Positions 52,231 through 63,966 of a DNA stretch of 64,000 nucleotides are shown one piece after another. The translations under genes and the position numbers were made by a program. Positions within the stretch are counted from its first letter, which is position 1. Every line of letters begins with the position of its first letter. The notes under the pieces are model-generated. The model ran no database searches. It was not told the origin of the DNA and saw only the letters and a program-made list of their open reading frames with translations. The DNA is from Chaenocephalus aceratus (taxonomy: Eukaryota > Chordata > Actinopteri > Perciformes > Channichthyidae). The stretch lies in assembly GCA_023974075.1 (NCBI GenBank), contig CM043799.1, forward strand, positions 2,077,449 through 2,141,448. The letters run 5' to 3'.

Positions 52231-52545
52231 GGAAGACAGACATGTAATATGCATAGTATCAGCATCCTAAATGTATAAATATTGTAAATAGCTGTCTGTC
52301 GTCTTTCAAGTTGTGCCTTTGAAATCAGGCCGCGCTGCATCCCGCTCTGAAAAGCAGCACATGTGCCTTTGTTTAGCCGAGAACAAACGCAGAGTTCTCT
52401 CACACTCATCGTGAGAATCCGTAATGAATTTCAGCGATAGGAATACGAATGCCTCTGCTGGGATCCATATGCCGTGCTCTCTTTTTTATGAACACATTTT
52501 AATGCTGGCTGAGCCTGGTTTAGGCATCCGTATTGTTATGCTTCA

Positions 52546-52735
<190 letters not shown>

Positions 52736-52837
52736 GTGTAAATGTTATAATATAAGTTATCTATAACTTTATCTCTACGACCATTTGAAGATAACATGTA
52801 GCATAAAACACACCTGTGTGTGAGCTGTTGGCCCCTC

Positions 52838-52838
<1 letters not shown>

Positions 52839-52929
<91 letters not shown>
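52839..52929. repeat. (GT)n microsatellite
   Basis: A perfect run of about 45 units. Confidence 0.95.
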
Positions 52930-52930
<1 letters not shown>

Positions 52931-54665
52931 CAGTGGCTCCATGCGTGAGGATTTCTTACAGAAAGCAGAGCTAACAAATTAGCTACTTTTAGCATCCGGC
53001 ACCTCGAGAGCTTTACACACTCGGCAGCCATCTTAACTAATGTAGAGACGACAAGAGAGAGGGGGGGGGGAGACTAGCTCCTGATATTGAAACCTGTGCG
53101 CTTGTGAGACCCGTTGTCTTCTGCTGCCATCTTGTTGTCTGTCTTATATCTGTTCCTTGTTCTCCTCTCTTTGAATCCCTTCTCTCGTTGGATCGTGGTT
53201 AATGCTGTGAAACTATTTGAAGTACATTAACTCAAATACTGTACTGAGGTGCAATATCCAGGTACTTTAAGATACTTAGGTATTTCCACTTGGTTCTACA
53301 ATACACACTCTCTTGCACTCACACACACGGCATCTTCACTCAGCAGTGGTGCAATAATCAGTTACGTGTAATACACACATTTATACAATCTCAACACCTT
53401 TATGTTCATGTTATGTTCATTTAGCTTTTAAAATGCTGCCACTTAACCATTGATGAGAACGTGTTGGTCTTTAGATGTTTCTTTTCACTTTGACTGTTGT
53501 GCTTGTCTCTCTATAAAAGAGCAGCAACACGGGGAGACTCAGGGTGAAGCTCACATCCCATTGTGTGTACCCCACCTGTCCTCAGACCTCCGCAGCAACA
53601 CGGGGAGACTCAGGGTGAAGCTCACAGTTAAACATTGTTTTATAAACCTCTGGGAGAGCCACCGAGGAGGATCTCTCCCCAGGACTCACAGATGTGCCAT
53701 GAATTGATGTGGAGAAATATAATAAAATAACACATTTATAACAATCCAAATTAAATAAATGATCATGTTTGTATAAAAAAGATAAAATAAGCTTTAAGGT
53801 CAGGCAGGACCACGGGAACAGACGTGTTGGTGTAGATCTGTTGATCCAACTATCTCACAGCTGTACCAGTTACAACATTACATATCTTCGCCAGTAATAA
53901 TAATCTAGTACAAATGATAATAATAAAAGCATCATTTAAGCTTGGGAAGTGCCCACATCTCATCCTTCATCTTGAAGAAAAGGAGAAAGGGCTTTGGATC
54001 CATAATGTTCCTCCACCTGCTGAACTCTCTGCCTTCCCTTTCTCACCAGAGGAAGGAGGGGACTCCAGTCACATGACTTGGCACATACGACATATGACAC
54101 AGATGTGATGACTTTAGACTAACCTTTACAAATTGTAAAACACACTTGCAACTTGACTTTGCAGTATCCTATCATGAGTTTTTTGCCACAGATTTTATTT
54201 TCTGCAATATCAAAATCCAATGGGAAATCCCATTGCTTCTAGTGGAGGGAGCCCTTTGATGCTAACTTCTGGGTTGGGCTTCAGAAATAGCATTCCTGCT
54301 CCACCATGGCCTCACTAGGACTTGAAGCTATTGGCTTGAAATACTTTTTTCCTTGGCCCCACCCCAAACATTAAAAGAGTAGTATAAAAGGTGCTGCACA
54401 AATCAATTGATTCCCTGAATCAGCTATTGTTGACCACTATTCATTCCCAGCGAGTGGACATAACCCCAACCTTTGTTCAAACCATACGACAGCGTCCAAT
54501 GAAGAGCGAGATATAATTAAAGAACTACTGATGCATGACTTAGTGTCAGCTGAGAAAAGTGCATCTTGACTTGTTAAAGACTCAAAACTCACAGTTTAGG
54601 ACTTGGAACCTGACTTTTAACTTGTTGGTCCCAAACCCCAAAAATGTATATAGTAATGCAATAAT

Positions 54666-54668
<3 letters not shown>
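52930..54668. other. Gene-poor stretch with a local duplication
   Basis: GCAGCAACACGGGGAGACTC and 14 more bases occur at 53521-53554 and again at 53594-53627, a 34-bp direct repeat 73 bp apart. Bases 54180-54300 belong to the dispersed repeat also seen near 7780 and 32765. No exon recognised. Confidence 0.45.

Positions 54669-54757
<89 letters not shown>
54669..54757. repeat. (CA)n microsatellite
   Basis: A perfect run of about 44 units. Confidence 0.95.
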
Positions 54758-54760
<3 letters not shown>

Positions 54761-54818
54761 TTGTCAAATGGAGCCATCGACACACACATAGTATAATACT
54801 GTGTGTGTAGTGTGTGCA

Positions 54819-54822
<4 letters not shown>

Positions 54823-54860
<38 letters not shown>
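54823..54860. repeat. (GT)n microsatellite
   Basis: A run of about 19 GT units, 65 bp downstream of the (CA)n tract, so the two are complementary neighbours. Confidence 0.93.
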
Positions 54861-54861
<1 letters not shown>

Positions 54862-55735
54862 ATATTCCTTAATGACTTTCTAATTCAGGGCCAGCAGGAA
54901 CCTGCCTTTATCTCTATTAGTTTAGTAGCCGTGCAAACAAAGAGAGTCTGTGTGTGTGGCAGTGAGCCAGAGGAGGACTCAGCCGTAAAAGCACTTGTCC
55001 ATCTGCGTCTCCGCCTCCCCTCCTCCCCCGCTCGTATTCCTTCTCTCCGGGTGTGAAAGACAGGGAGGGAAAACCCATCTTGATACGAGGCTCAGCAGTC
55101 CACTCACTCAGTGCAGAGGTATTGATTGTTCCACTTGCTGATCAAGTGCAAAATAAATGTAGTGTGGATGAGGAGACGGAGTGTGTGTGTTTGTGGAGTC
55201 AGTAAATTACTTTTGCTTTGCTGAAAGTCTGACACCTCCATCCTCTGTAGTAACACATTACAACACCACGCTCCCATGAGATGTGCAGCCATTTACATCA
55301 GGGGTTTATTTTTCCGCTACTTCCCCCCCCACCCCCTTAACCTGTCTGCCTTTTTCCCCCTACTCCCCCCCCTACCCGACTTGTAGCGACCTTGGTTTCC
55401 TGAAAGGCGCTATAAAAATATTATATATTATTATTATTATTATTATTATTTAGTTTGTTAAAGTTTCAGCTATTCTGTTTACAGTTCTGTCATCAGATTA
55501 TTTAATACGATTTGTTAAAACACTGTTGTTTCTTTTTGAAATATTAGTTATTTAATTTGAATAAAAAGCAATGTTAGTTTGTTCACAATTTAAGTTATTT
55601 CAATAATATATGTATTTTGGAATCAAGTATTCATCTTTATTGTCTTCATTGTTAGTTTCCACATGCCTAAAACAACCTCAAGCTAAATCTAAAAGTTGAT
55701 GGCTAAATAAGAGCGTTTGAGAAATTGTGCAAGGC
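54861..55735. other. Non-coding stretch with LINE tail at 55385-55451
   Basis: GCGACCTTGGTTTCCTGAAAGGCGC then (TTA)n at 55385-55451 matches the tail at 32634-32695 and marks the 3' end of a truncated plus-strand LINE. The rest shows no gene. Confidence 0.55.
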
Positions 55736-55823
55736 ATACAGTAATAGTCCGAATAGTCGATTAATCGTTTCATTAATCGATAGATTAATCGATTATCAAA
55801 TTAGTCGTTTGTTGCAGCCCTAG
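55736..55823. mobile_element. hAT terminal fragment (ATTAATCGATTA type)
   Basis: Repeated AGTCGATTAATCG/ATTAATCGATTA blocks ending GCAGCCCTA, the usual subterminal and terminal structure of a widespread vertebrate hAT group. A related right end (CAGCACTA) is at 62150-62241. Only one end is present here. Confidence 0.65.
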
Positions 55824-56169
55824 TCATCAAATGTAAAACATATAATTAATAAATGGGTGAAAATCGCTTGTGTCCATAATGCGCAGCATTAATATATACC
55901 CACATGACAGCTCATTGCTACTTTGTAATTCTACTCCACTACAATTCAGAGGTTAACCTGGTATTTTTACTCCACTGCATTTATTTGAGTTACTTTGCAG
56001 ATTCTGATTAATTATGTGAAATATAAACAACCCTTAAATCAGACTTTAGTTACACCTGAGTAAAATTCAGGTAAGGTGATTGTCAAGTGCCAACAATCAG
56101 GAGAGATATTTGATAGTTGGTGCTTGAGAAGACTAAACATGTATCTGCAATTGACATGAATGGAAAACG

Positions 56170-57992
56170 AGTAATAAAGTATATTCATTACTCGTTATTC
56201 TCTACTAATAGTTAATTAAAGACTGTATATTATGGCTATTTTGCAAATCCCTTTCAAGATTTTAAAGGTTTATTGACATATCATACACAACTACGGTGTA
56301 GTTATGCAATGAATGAAACACTTGGGTCACAGGTTCCTCAACAGTGCATTACAAGACATCTATCAATATGTGTGTACCTCCACCATTAAACTGTCATATT
56401 CTGCACATTTCTTATTCTATCTACATACATAAGAGTATAATTAATGTGTATAATATCAGTTAAAATAAGTGCTTCAACATAGTTAACATTGCAGGAAAGC
56501 AATATATTAGACGTTAAGTACTTTGTCAGGCTTAATATTTATCTGTAGATAGATCCCCCCAAAGACCTTAATCTGTTATTTAATGTTTAAATAAAGGTTA
56601 ATCCGTTTTTTCTGTTTTGCACCTCCTCCTATTAATATCTGTGTACATCCTGCACTAAACTGTTTTATTGTAGAGATCACTTATAGTATCTTCCTTGATT
56701 TTTTATATTCTATATTTCTATATTTATACTTGAATATGAAAGTAATGTACTCTTAATATTTTTTTAATCAAATATAACACATAAAAACAATAATTCAATA
56801 ACGTGCTTTAACCACTAGGAGGTGCACACAAGGTACACACAGCCATAATAACTTTGTATTATTAGTGTGTATGTACAACATCTGAAGATGTATAGTTTTT
56901 ATGCATGCTTTCACATCATTTTACAGCATATTGCTATACTATTTCAGACTCAGTATTTACATTCTTACATTCAAAGAAAATCAGTAATATCTTTAAAAAC
57001 TACAGTCCTTTTATATCAGCTGTGCACCGTTATGGTGTAAATATAACCTATCTGTGAACTAGATCAAATGTAAAAGTCAGCCGAATTAGTGTTGATACTG
57101 CAAGGAGACGTATTGTGTGAAGAGAAATTGAAGATGTTTGTTTAATTGTTGATATATTTATGATCCACGTCAAGTATTCAGTTTCAGCGGCATTTCTCAG
57201 TTTTTCCAAAGGTCTTCTCATCAGGGCTCTCTAAATAAAGAACTACGGCAGATCTGTAATATGTAATGCAGCCGAACCGTGTATTACAATGCCGTTATGT
57301 GATGACTTTCAAAGAGAAAAGCAAGAGCACTCGGAATTAAGTATTATTTTATTCTTTTAAAATGTTTTCCGGATTTCATATAATATAAACACCAAATCCC
57401 AGCATGCATTCAACACATCCAATCAGCGAGCTTAAAACCATAGCTGAGGATCTTGGGTAATCGCTCGAAATGCCTACGTCTGTTTCCGGTTCTATTTATT
57501 TTGAAATTCAGTTCCTGACGGACGCCAAAAAGCCCGAGATTATGGAATTAAACCAATAAATAAAAGCAAGGATAATTGTGTGTTATTGGTGAGTAAATAA
57601 CAGTGTGTTATTTTGAAAGAATAACAAATTAGAAGGAAAAAAAGATTTAAAAAATACAGATTTCAGTATCCTGAGGCTCTGAGCCCATTTATTTTCCTCA
57701 CAGACGGAAACAAAAGTCCCAAATTATACGATTTAAAATAAAAGCAATAACTGTGACTTGATATTGAGTAAGAACATGTTTTTATGAACCACACAGCTTC
57801 CGGTCTTCCACGACCCGACCGGAGAAAAAGACGTGCTGCAGCCTGCAGGCACGAAACACGTTACCAGTAGAAATACATTGCTTTTAAAATCGTGCTGTGC
57901 AACACGAAAAAAAGGGGCAAATCGTGATGGTGACACGAATCAATAGATTAAAAATCGTGTTGGTGAACACGAAATGCCGTGAGACTGGGTTG
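56170..57992. mobile_element. Second copy of the CAACCCAGTCTC long-inverted-repeat family, truncated
   Basis: Bases 56170-56370 match 18975-19091 plus 19611-19700 in the same orientation. Bases 56800-57380 match 18500-18950 in the opposite orientation. The right end GAGACTGGGTTG (57981-57992) is the family terminus. No left terminus was found, so this copy is 5'-truncated. Its end abuts the DIRS recombinase reading frame at 57993. Confidence 0.75.
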
Positions 57993-60938
57993 GCTGTGCA
58001 TATATCCTCCACACTCACACCGAATAATAAGGCTGTTGACGCAGCCACAGCCCGTGTGGAGTACGCACGAGCCCCCGTGGGGCAGGCTCTCCCTGCCTGT
58101 CCGTAGGCATGTGCAATGCACTCGCAGAGCCAGCCTGCCAGGCGTTTCTTGGACAGAGCTTTCCCGATCACCCCGCCCCCGAAGCACACGAACAGCTGTT
58201 TGGTGCGTCTAAGGGCCGCCGTGCGCTCCACATAATATGCTAGCGCACGCACCGGGCAGAGGAGGTGCAGTTTAGCCTCCCTGGCCCCCCCATGGGGGGG
58301 AAGACTAAACCCCCTAACTGAATAGCCCTCGACCTGAACGCACTCCTTAGGCTCTTGGGCACAAAGGAGGGGTTCGGTCTGAGTGTCGCCCCGCTCCGGT
58401 CACCCCGAATCTGTAAACAGCTCGGGTGCACCGACAGAGCAGTTAACTCGGACACTCTTTAGGCTGACGTTAAGGCAAGAAGCAAAGCTGTTTTCCACGA
58501 CAATGCTTTCAGAGAGGAGAGCTCCAGAGGCTCAAACGGCCCCGAGGCCAGAGCCTCGAGCACTAGGGGGCAGGTCCCACTGTGGGGTGGAGGCGTGCAC
58601 TACTGGGCGCAGCCTCCTGACCCCCTGTAAAAACCACGACATCAGTAATTGACTAAAGACTGACCTGCCGCCAAATCCCTCATGGCAGGACGAGATGGCT
58701 GCTGCATACACTTCACTGTGGAATGAGCAAGCCCTCTGTCCACCAGTAACTGTAAGAAGGATACAATAGAGCCTAACTCACACCATCGCTGGAATCCTAG
58801 CCACTTCGGCCTGTAACAGGCTGTGGTGGATCCAGCTGTAGCTGCCTGGATAGACTGAATAACGCTGTCAGACAATCCACCCTGTCTCAACCTGTCCTCT
58901 CAGGAGCCAAGCCTGGAGAGGACGGCCGAGAGTGGGTAACGCCCCGATTGCACCTGCCTCTTGAGACATCGCCCCCCAGAACTGGGGAACCGCCCAGGGC
59001 TGGCCCACCTTCATCTGTGTCATCTCTGAGTACCACGGCGCCCCAACGCGATCCGGAGCCACTAGGATGACTGCCAGACGTTCTCTGCCTCACTCTCCCC
59101 AGGAGGAGGGAGAATGAGACGCAGCGGTGGAAAAGGCGTAGAGCAGCTTCCTTGGCCATGGCTCGTGTGCAAACGCGTCCACCCCCAAGGGTGGGTCGTC
59201 GCTCCGAGCCACGGAGAACCACAGGGCACAGTGGCTTCTGGCGAACAGATCCACTTCCGCTCTCCCGAACTGGGCCCAGATCTGCTTCACCACCTTCGGG
59301 TGAAGCACCCACTCGCCCGGCAGGGGGCCGCCCCTCGACATGAGGTCGGCCCCCTCTGTTCTCCAGTCCCGGGATTGGAGGGCTCTCAGAGATAACACCA
59401 CCTCTGAAGCCCATAACCACAGCCTCTCCACTGTGGTCAACAAGGCGGCGGAGCGGACTCCGCCCTGCCTGTTGATATAAGCCACTGTGGTGCTGTTGTC
59501 GCTCCTGACCATTACATGTTCCCCCTGAATTAGGGGCCTGAAATGCTGGAGGACTAACACTACCACCCGACTCTGTTAGAGCCCAGCGCCCACCTATAGC
59601 CCTCTTCAGGCAGGTCCCTCCCCATCCTGTTCCGGATGTATCCGTGAACACTGTGATGTAGGAGGTCACCCGTCCCAGTGGAGACCCCCTCCGGAGGTGA
59701 TCCGGGGGACCCCCAAAAACCGGAGGTTGCCCCTCACTGAGTGGGGGGATGGTCACCAGCCGCCGCCTGTGCCTCTTGGGATCCAAGCGCAGGCTGGAGA
59801 ACCACCTCTGCAGGCGGTGCATATGTAGTAACCCTAACGGGACCATCATGTGAGCAGCCACATGAGACCCAGCGTCTGCATGACAGTAAAAGCTGTCACT
59901 GTTGCCCCCTGTCGCAGTCTGCGCACCCCTGAAGAAGGGACGCACGTCTGCTCTCTGACAGGGTGGCGCGCGACGCGCCTGCATCGAGCACCACACCCAA
60001 ATACAACGCCCGTTGGTGAGGTATGGGGATGCTCTTTTTCCAATTGATCGCAAAGCCCAACTTGGTTAGGTGTGTGATCAATTGTGCTGTGCAAAACATT
60101 GCCTGTTCCCGGGACCCAGCCATGACTATGAGGCCGTCTATGTAAAAGAAAACTCTCATGCCGTGTGCGCGCAGCGGTTGAAGCGCTGTGGCCACACATT
60201 TGCTGAATGTGCGTGGGGATAGGGAATAGCCGAACGGCAGCCTGTTGAACTCGTAGGCTATTCCCTGGAAGGCAAAACGCAGATACTTTCTGTGCTTTGG
60301 AGCAATTTCTACATGAAAGTACGCGTCTTTCAGGTCGATGGTGGTGAACCAATCGCCTGGCTGCACCAGCCCCAGTAACTGTTTCACAGTTAACATGCAG
60401 AATTTCCTGCGGGAAATGTGGCGATTCAGGCCGCGGAGATCTAGAATAGGTCTGAATTCCCCTGTCTTCTTGGGAACCAGGAAGTATAAGGAATAAAGAC
60501 CCTCTTCCCTGCGCTGAGGGTGCACAACAGACACCGCCTGTTTCTGCACCAGAGCCTGAATCTCTGCTGAGAGGAAACCCATCTCCTCCTGAGAGAATAG
60601 CTTCACCTCTCGCATGCCCATAAAAGGGGGTGGGACGCTGCAGAACTGGAGTGAATAGCCCCGTCTCAGCGTCCTGTCCATCCACCCTGATAGTACACAG
60701 CTGAGTTTCCATTCCCATAACACTGTGTTAAAGGGCATGCCCTCAGCTGTGGGGCCGCAGCTATAAAGCTGTGGTACTCTCTGGCGACCCGTCCCGCCGC
60801 AAAACTCCCCGTGAAGGGAAGATTCGCCCATAGAGGGTCGACACAGAAAGGGCCGATTATTTACTGAGGACCCTGAACGCACCGCCGCACGCTCATGTGT
60901 GAGCGCGCGCTCCCTCAAAATGCCGTTTTCACCCTTAC
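57993..60938 (-). pseudogene. DIRS-type retrotransposon pol, broken (RT, RNase H, tyrosine recombinase)
   Basis: Minus strand. The reverse transcriptase frame (60880-59900) has FLVPKKTGEFRPILDLRGLN, TTIDLKDAYFHVEI, RLPFGYSLSPRTF and a catalytic box reading FFYIDG at 60148-60133, where D-D is normal, so the second aspartate is Gly. After a frameshift, RNase H-like and linker blocks follow (VPLGLLHM, VFTDTSGTGWGGTCL, RSDNSTTVAYINRQGGVRSA, SRGGPLPGEWVLHP, FGRAEVDLFA, DAFAHEPWPR, LGRPLQAWLLRG) to about 58900. The recombinase spans 58890-57994 (FLQLLVDRGLAHST; CPVRALAYYVERTA; KQLFVCFGG). Its HxxR motif reads YSTR (58063-58052), and the frame is cut off after EDICTA, before the catalytic tyrosine. 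At least three frameshifts. The gag part is missing. Confidence 0.85.
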
Positions 60939-61400
60939 GGTACGTCCACACAGCAGCTTCAGAAGAAACTTCCACCGCTTCCAACGCTTCTCTACCCATT
61001 GACTTTGAATGGGGATGACGTCACTTTGCCTCGCTTTCGCCGAACTGCATTGTGGGGGAGCGAAGCGAAGATTTCCAGGATGTCCAGGATCTCCAGGATT
61101 CAAAAGTTGAGCAATGTTCAACTTTGAAGCTGAGCTGGAAGCGCCAGCCAATCAAACACGTTTATGCAAATCTGACAGTAGAAGCGCTAGCCAATCAAAC
61201 CGCGTGTAAGCAGGGAGAACCAGACCGCACTAGTTCATTTCCTCATATTCAAACGAGAAATTACGGTAGCAAATCACCCGGTTCTTTTACGACCAGAACT
61301 ATTAACGGGATACAAACCGGAGGAACCAGGCATGGAGGGAGGTGGCAGAGACAGTGGGTGAAACTGGTAGGTTTTCGCCTGTTTGGGGAGTTTATATATA
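60939..61400. mobile_element. TIR element related to 29791-30438, truncated copy
   Basis: Begins ACGGTACGTCCACACAGCAG. It shares TTGAATGGGGATGACGTCAC, CGAACTGCATTGTGGG, GCGCTAGCCAATCAAACCGC, GGAGGTGGCAGAGACAGTGG and GTTTTCGCCTGTTTGGGGAG with the complete copy, in the same order. It runs into a (TA)n at 61392-61411 and no right terminus is seen, so the right end is lost or replaced by the following hAT piece. It separates the DIRS coding region from its likely promoter. Confidence 0.75.
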
Positions 61401-61409
61401 TATATATAT

Positions 61410-62241
61410 ATAGCATGGGAATATTTTAAAGTTAGTCCAAAACGCAAAGATATTGTCATTTGCAGTCTTTGCCAAATGGAGTTGGCATACCACACAAGCA
61501 CAACGCTTATGTTGGAACATTTAAAGCGGCAGCTAGCTGTGGTGGCTACCATTAGCAGCTAGCATTTGCTCTCCGATGTTTACATAAAAATGGAATTATG
61601 GATTATAAATTTCAATCATTTTTTTATACATAGACGTTAAAAACCTATGGATTAAACCGATTCAGCCGCGTTTTTTCTCATTTTTAATGCCATTGAACAC
61701 GTCTTTTGATCAGATTGACAGCTACGGTGGTGAGACGATCTCCCTAGAAGCTCTGTAAAGGTACGTGTTGTGATGACTGTATTTGCTTCCCCTGTCGCGA
61801 GTCCGGATCACTCAGTGATGATACTATATACCTACATAATCTGTGGAGTCTCAGCTTTAATCGGATATCTTGTATGTGCACGATGAGTAATAAGGGTACT
61901 TTTATCTTGAGTTCTGTGCCAATGCCCGTTAGCATTTTTCGCTCAGGGGTAATTTAGATGCTTCTTATGAGACTTGTGTTTTGTTTTGGTAAACATGGTT
62001 TGTATCGTCAGTTAGCTGAGATTATATCCGTTAATCTGGTATAACACATTAATAGGTTCTTAAATATTAAGATCCCCTGAGACACAGTATTGTGAAAAAT
62101 ATTTTTTTTACATTACGTCATTTTTACATTACGTTTTTTATTAATTGAACAACAGAAAAATAATCGTTAGATTAGTCGACTAATCGATCAAATAATTGCC
62201 CGATTAATCGTTTTCGAAATAATCGTTTCCCCCCAGCACTA
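61410..62241 (+). mobile_element. hAT fragment with a BED zinc-finger exon remnant
   Basis: A plus-strand frame from 61416 to the stop at 61560 reads WEYFKVSPKRKDIVICSLCQ then HTSTTLMLEHLKRQ. The CSLC pair, the later HxxxxxxMLEHLKR and the leading aromatic residues match a BED zinc finger, the N-terminal DNA-binding domain of ZBED/hAT transposases. The catalytic domain is missing. At 62150-62241 lie repeated ATTAGTCGACTAATCG-like blocks ending CAGCACTA, a hAT right terminus. The left terminus was not found. Probably an internally deleted transposon. Confidence 0.7.
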
Positions 62242-62245
62242 ATAG

Positions 62246-62410
62246 TCAGGAGGCGAGGCCTCCTTTTATACGGTGTGATGCGCGCGCATTCAGGTAGGCC
62301 CGCCCAGGGCCGGCTACGTCTAGAGAAGTCTCAGTGGGAGAATGCTTGCGGGGTAAGAGAGTACCCATAGAGTCCAGTAGAGGGCGGAGCCTGTGAGAGA
62401 TATAACCTGT
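62246..62410 (-). promoter_or_regulatory. Probable DIRS terminal repeat with TATA box (minus strand)
   Basis: On the minus strand the sequence reads GTATAAAAGGAGGCCTCGCC at about 62273-62254, a strong TATA box near an imperfect GGAGGC/GCCTCC palindrome, pointing toward the broken DIRS pol 1.3 kb away. I infer this is the 5' terminal repeat of that element, separated from its coding region by the MITE and hAT insertions. No gag sequence lies between. Confidence 0.45.
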
Positions 62411-63604
62411 TTGTGCTTTGTGATACTACGACTGAAACATTTGTATTCTTATTTGATGGGATTTGCTGACATTTTTTCTAAAATCTCGATATAAAGAAAG
62501 GAAAACAAAGGATGTCTTTGAATTTCAATGATTCATGGTGGCCGGGTTAAGTTTAGCATCTCGATATGACACACCTGTGAGGTTGATGGATTATCTCGGC
62601 AAAGGAGAAGTGCTCACTGACACAGATTTAGAAACATTTGTGAACAGTATTTGAGAGAGGCCTTTTGGTGTTCATAGAAACCTTCTTAGATCTCTGATTT
62701 CAGCTCATGGAAAAATGGAGCAAAAACAAAAGTGTGGCCTTTATATTTGTGTTCTGTGTATGTGAAAAAGATGGATTCAGGAGGATGTCAAAAATGTTCC
62801 AAGTACTTATAGTAGTACTTAGTAAAATAATAACAAAATGAGATGCAAAGAAATAAAGTTGACCTTTGGAAGTTATTTGTAGGTTTTCTAGAAAACCTAC
62901 AAATAAAAGTCTAACTAAGAAAAAAAAAACGATTTTGTCGAACTTATCCTGACTGAGGAGTGTTCGAGTAAAATAAGTACATTTGGCTTAAACTTAATGG
63001 TAAATGGACTCAGGCTTTGATACACACAGCTCACTGTTAGTGAACACATTCATGATGACAGTACAAATATAGCATTTGGCCAATGCCTGTAAGTGCTACA
63101 TAATATTTAGGACAGTAACACAGGGGCATAAATACAACATTTTGAAGATCACTTTACGGAGCATCATGACCTCTGACCTTTCATGGTTTACCCAGGATAG
63201 ATCTATTTCCCTTCCTGGAGCTGGAAGCCACAGCCTGCTGCTTTGTGTTCACCTTGTCAGCCTCATTACGGGGAATATGCTGCTCACCACTCACAGCCTC
63301 ACGATACGTTGGCTGTGTTATAGGAGTCCCTATGTGAGTGGGGAGACAGGCTGGGGGCACTCTGACATTACCACTGGGATGTAGTGTATGGATAAAATAG
63401 GGGTTATGATGCATCTTAGTTTAAATCTCCTCTCTGATTGGTCAATCTGGACATTCTCTCGTGCTCTTTTTGGATAGCAGTCCGTTGCTAAGGACGCTCT
63501 GATCAATGGGCCATGTGCATTCACTCAATTGGCAAAAATAATTGCATTTGTTTTCTCTCAGAAAACAACTTATGAGTATTGATGTTATCTATTTGTGAAG
63601 CTCC
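62411..63604. other. AT-rich stretch, no gene recognised
   Basis: A hairpin-like GGTTTTCTAGAAAACC sits at 62882-62897. Overlapping frames at 63076-63524 on both strands have no domain. CCAAT-type motifs (GATTGGTCAATC, 63437-63448) and GTTGCTAAGGACG (63484-63496) precede the candidate exon below. Confidence 0.4.
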
Positions 63605-63678
63605 ATGATGGCTAAACTGTCTACTGTCAAGATGGAAAGTGAAGAAGAACAAGAAAACAGCGCAAAAGACGGAAAGAG
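63605..63678 (+). CDS. Weak candidate first coding exon
   Basis: From the ATG at 63605 or 63608 the frame reads MAKLSTVKMESEEEQENSAK then DGKR, ending at AAAGAG|GTTAAGT, an acceptable donor. Upstream are an inverted CCAAT box and GTTGCTAAGGACG, close to half of an RFX X-box. The acidic peptide matches no family I know, the unspliced frame closes after 15 more codons, and there is no second exon to join. It could equally be chance. Confidence 0.22.
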
Positions 63679-63966
63679 GTTAAGTACTGCTATTTATTTA
63701 TTGGTGTACTGATGTTGTCTGCTGTACTTTTATTTTCTAGTCTTGTTTGTGGTCAGTTAACATCTTGCCAAGGACAACAGTTGAAAATTAGCCTGCTGGC
63801 TAATACTGGCTCATTTACAGCAATGTGAATTATGTGCACTGTCCTTTAATAAAATAAACAAACCAAACGAAAATACAGCTGCAGAAGAAGACGGACAGAC
63901 AGACAGGAAGTAAAAACTAATGGGAACATGGGGCCGATCTCAAGTTACTATTTGTCATTTCTCGGT

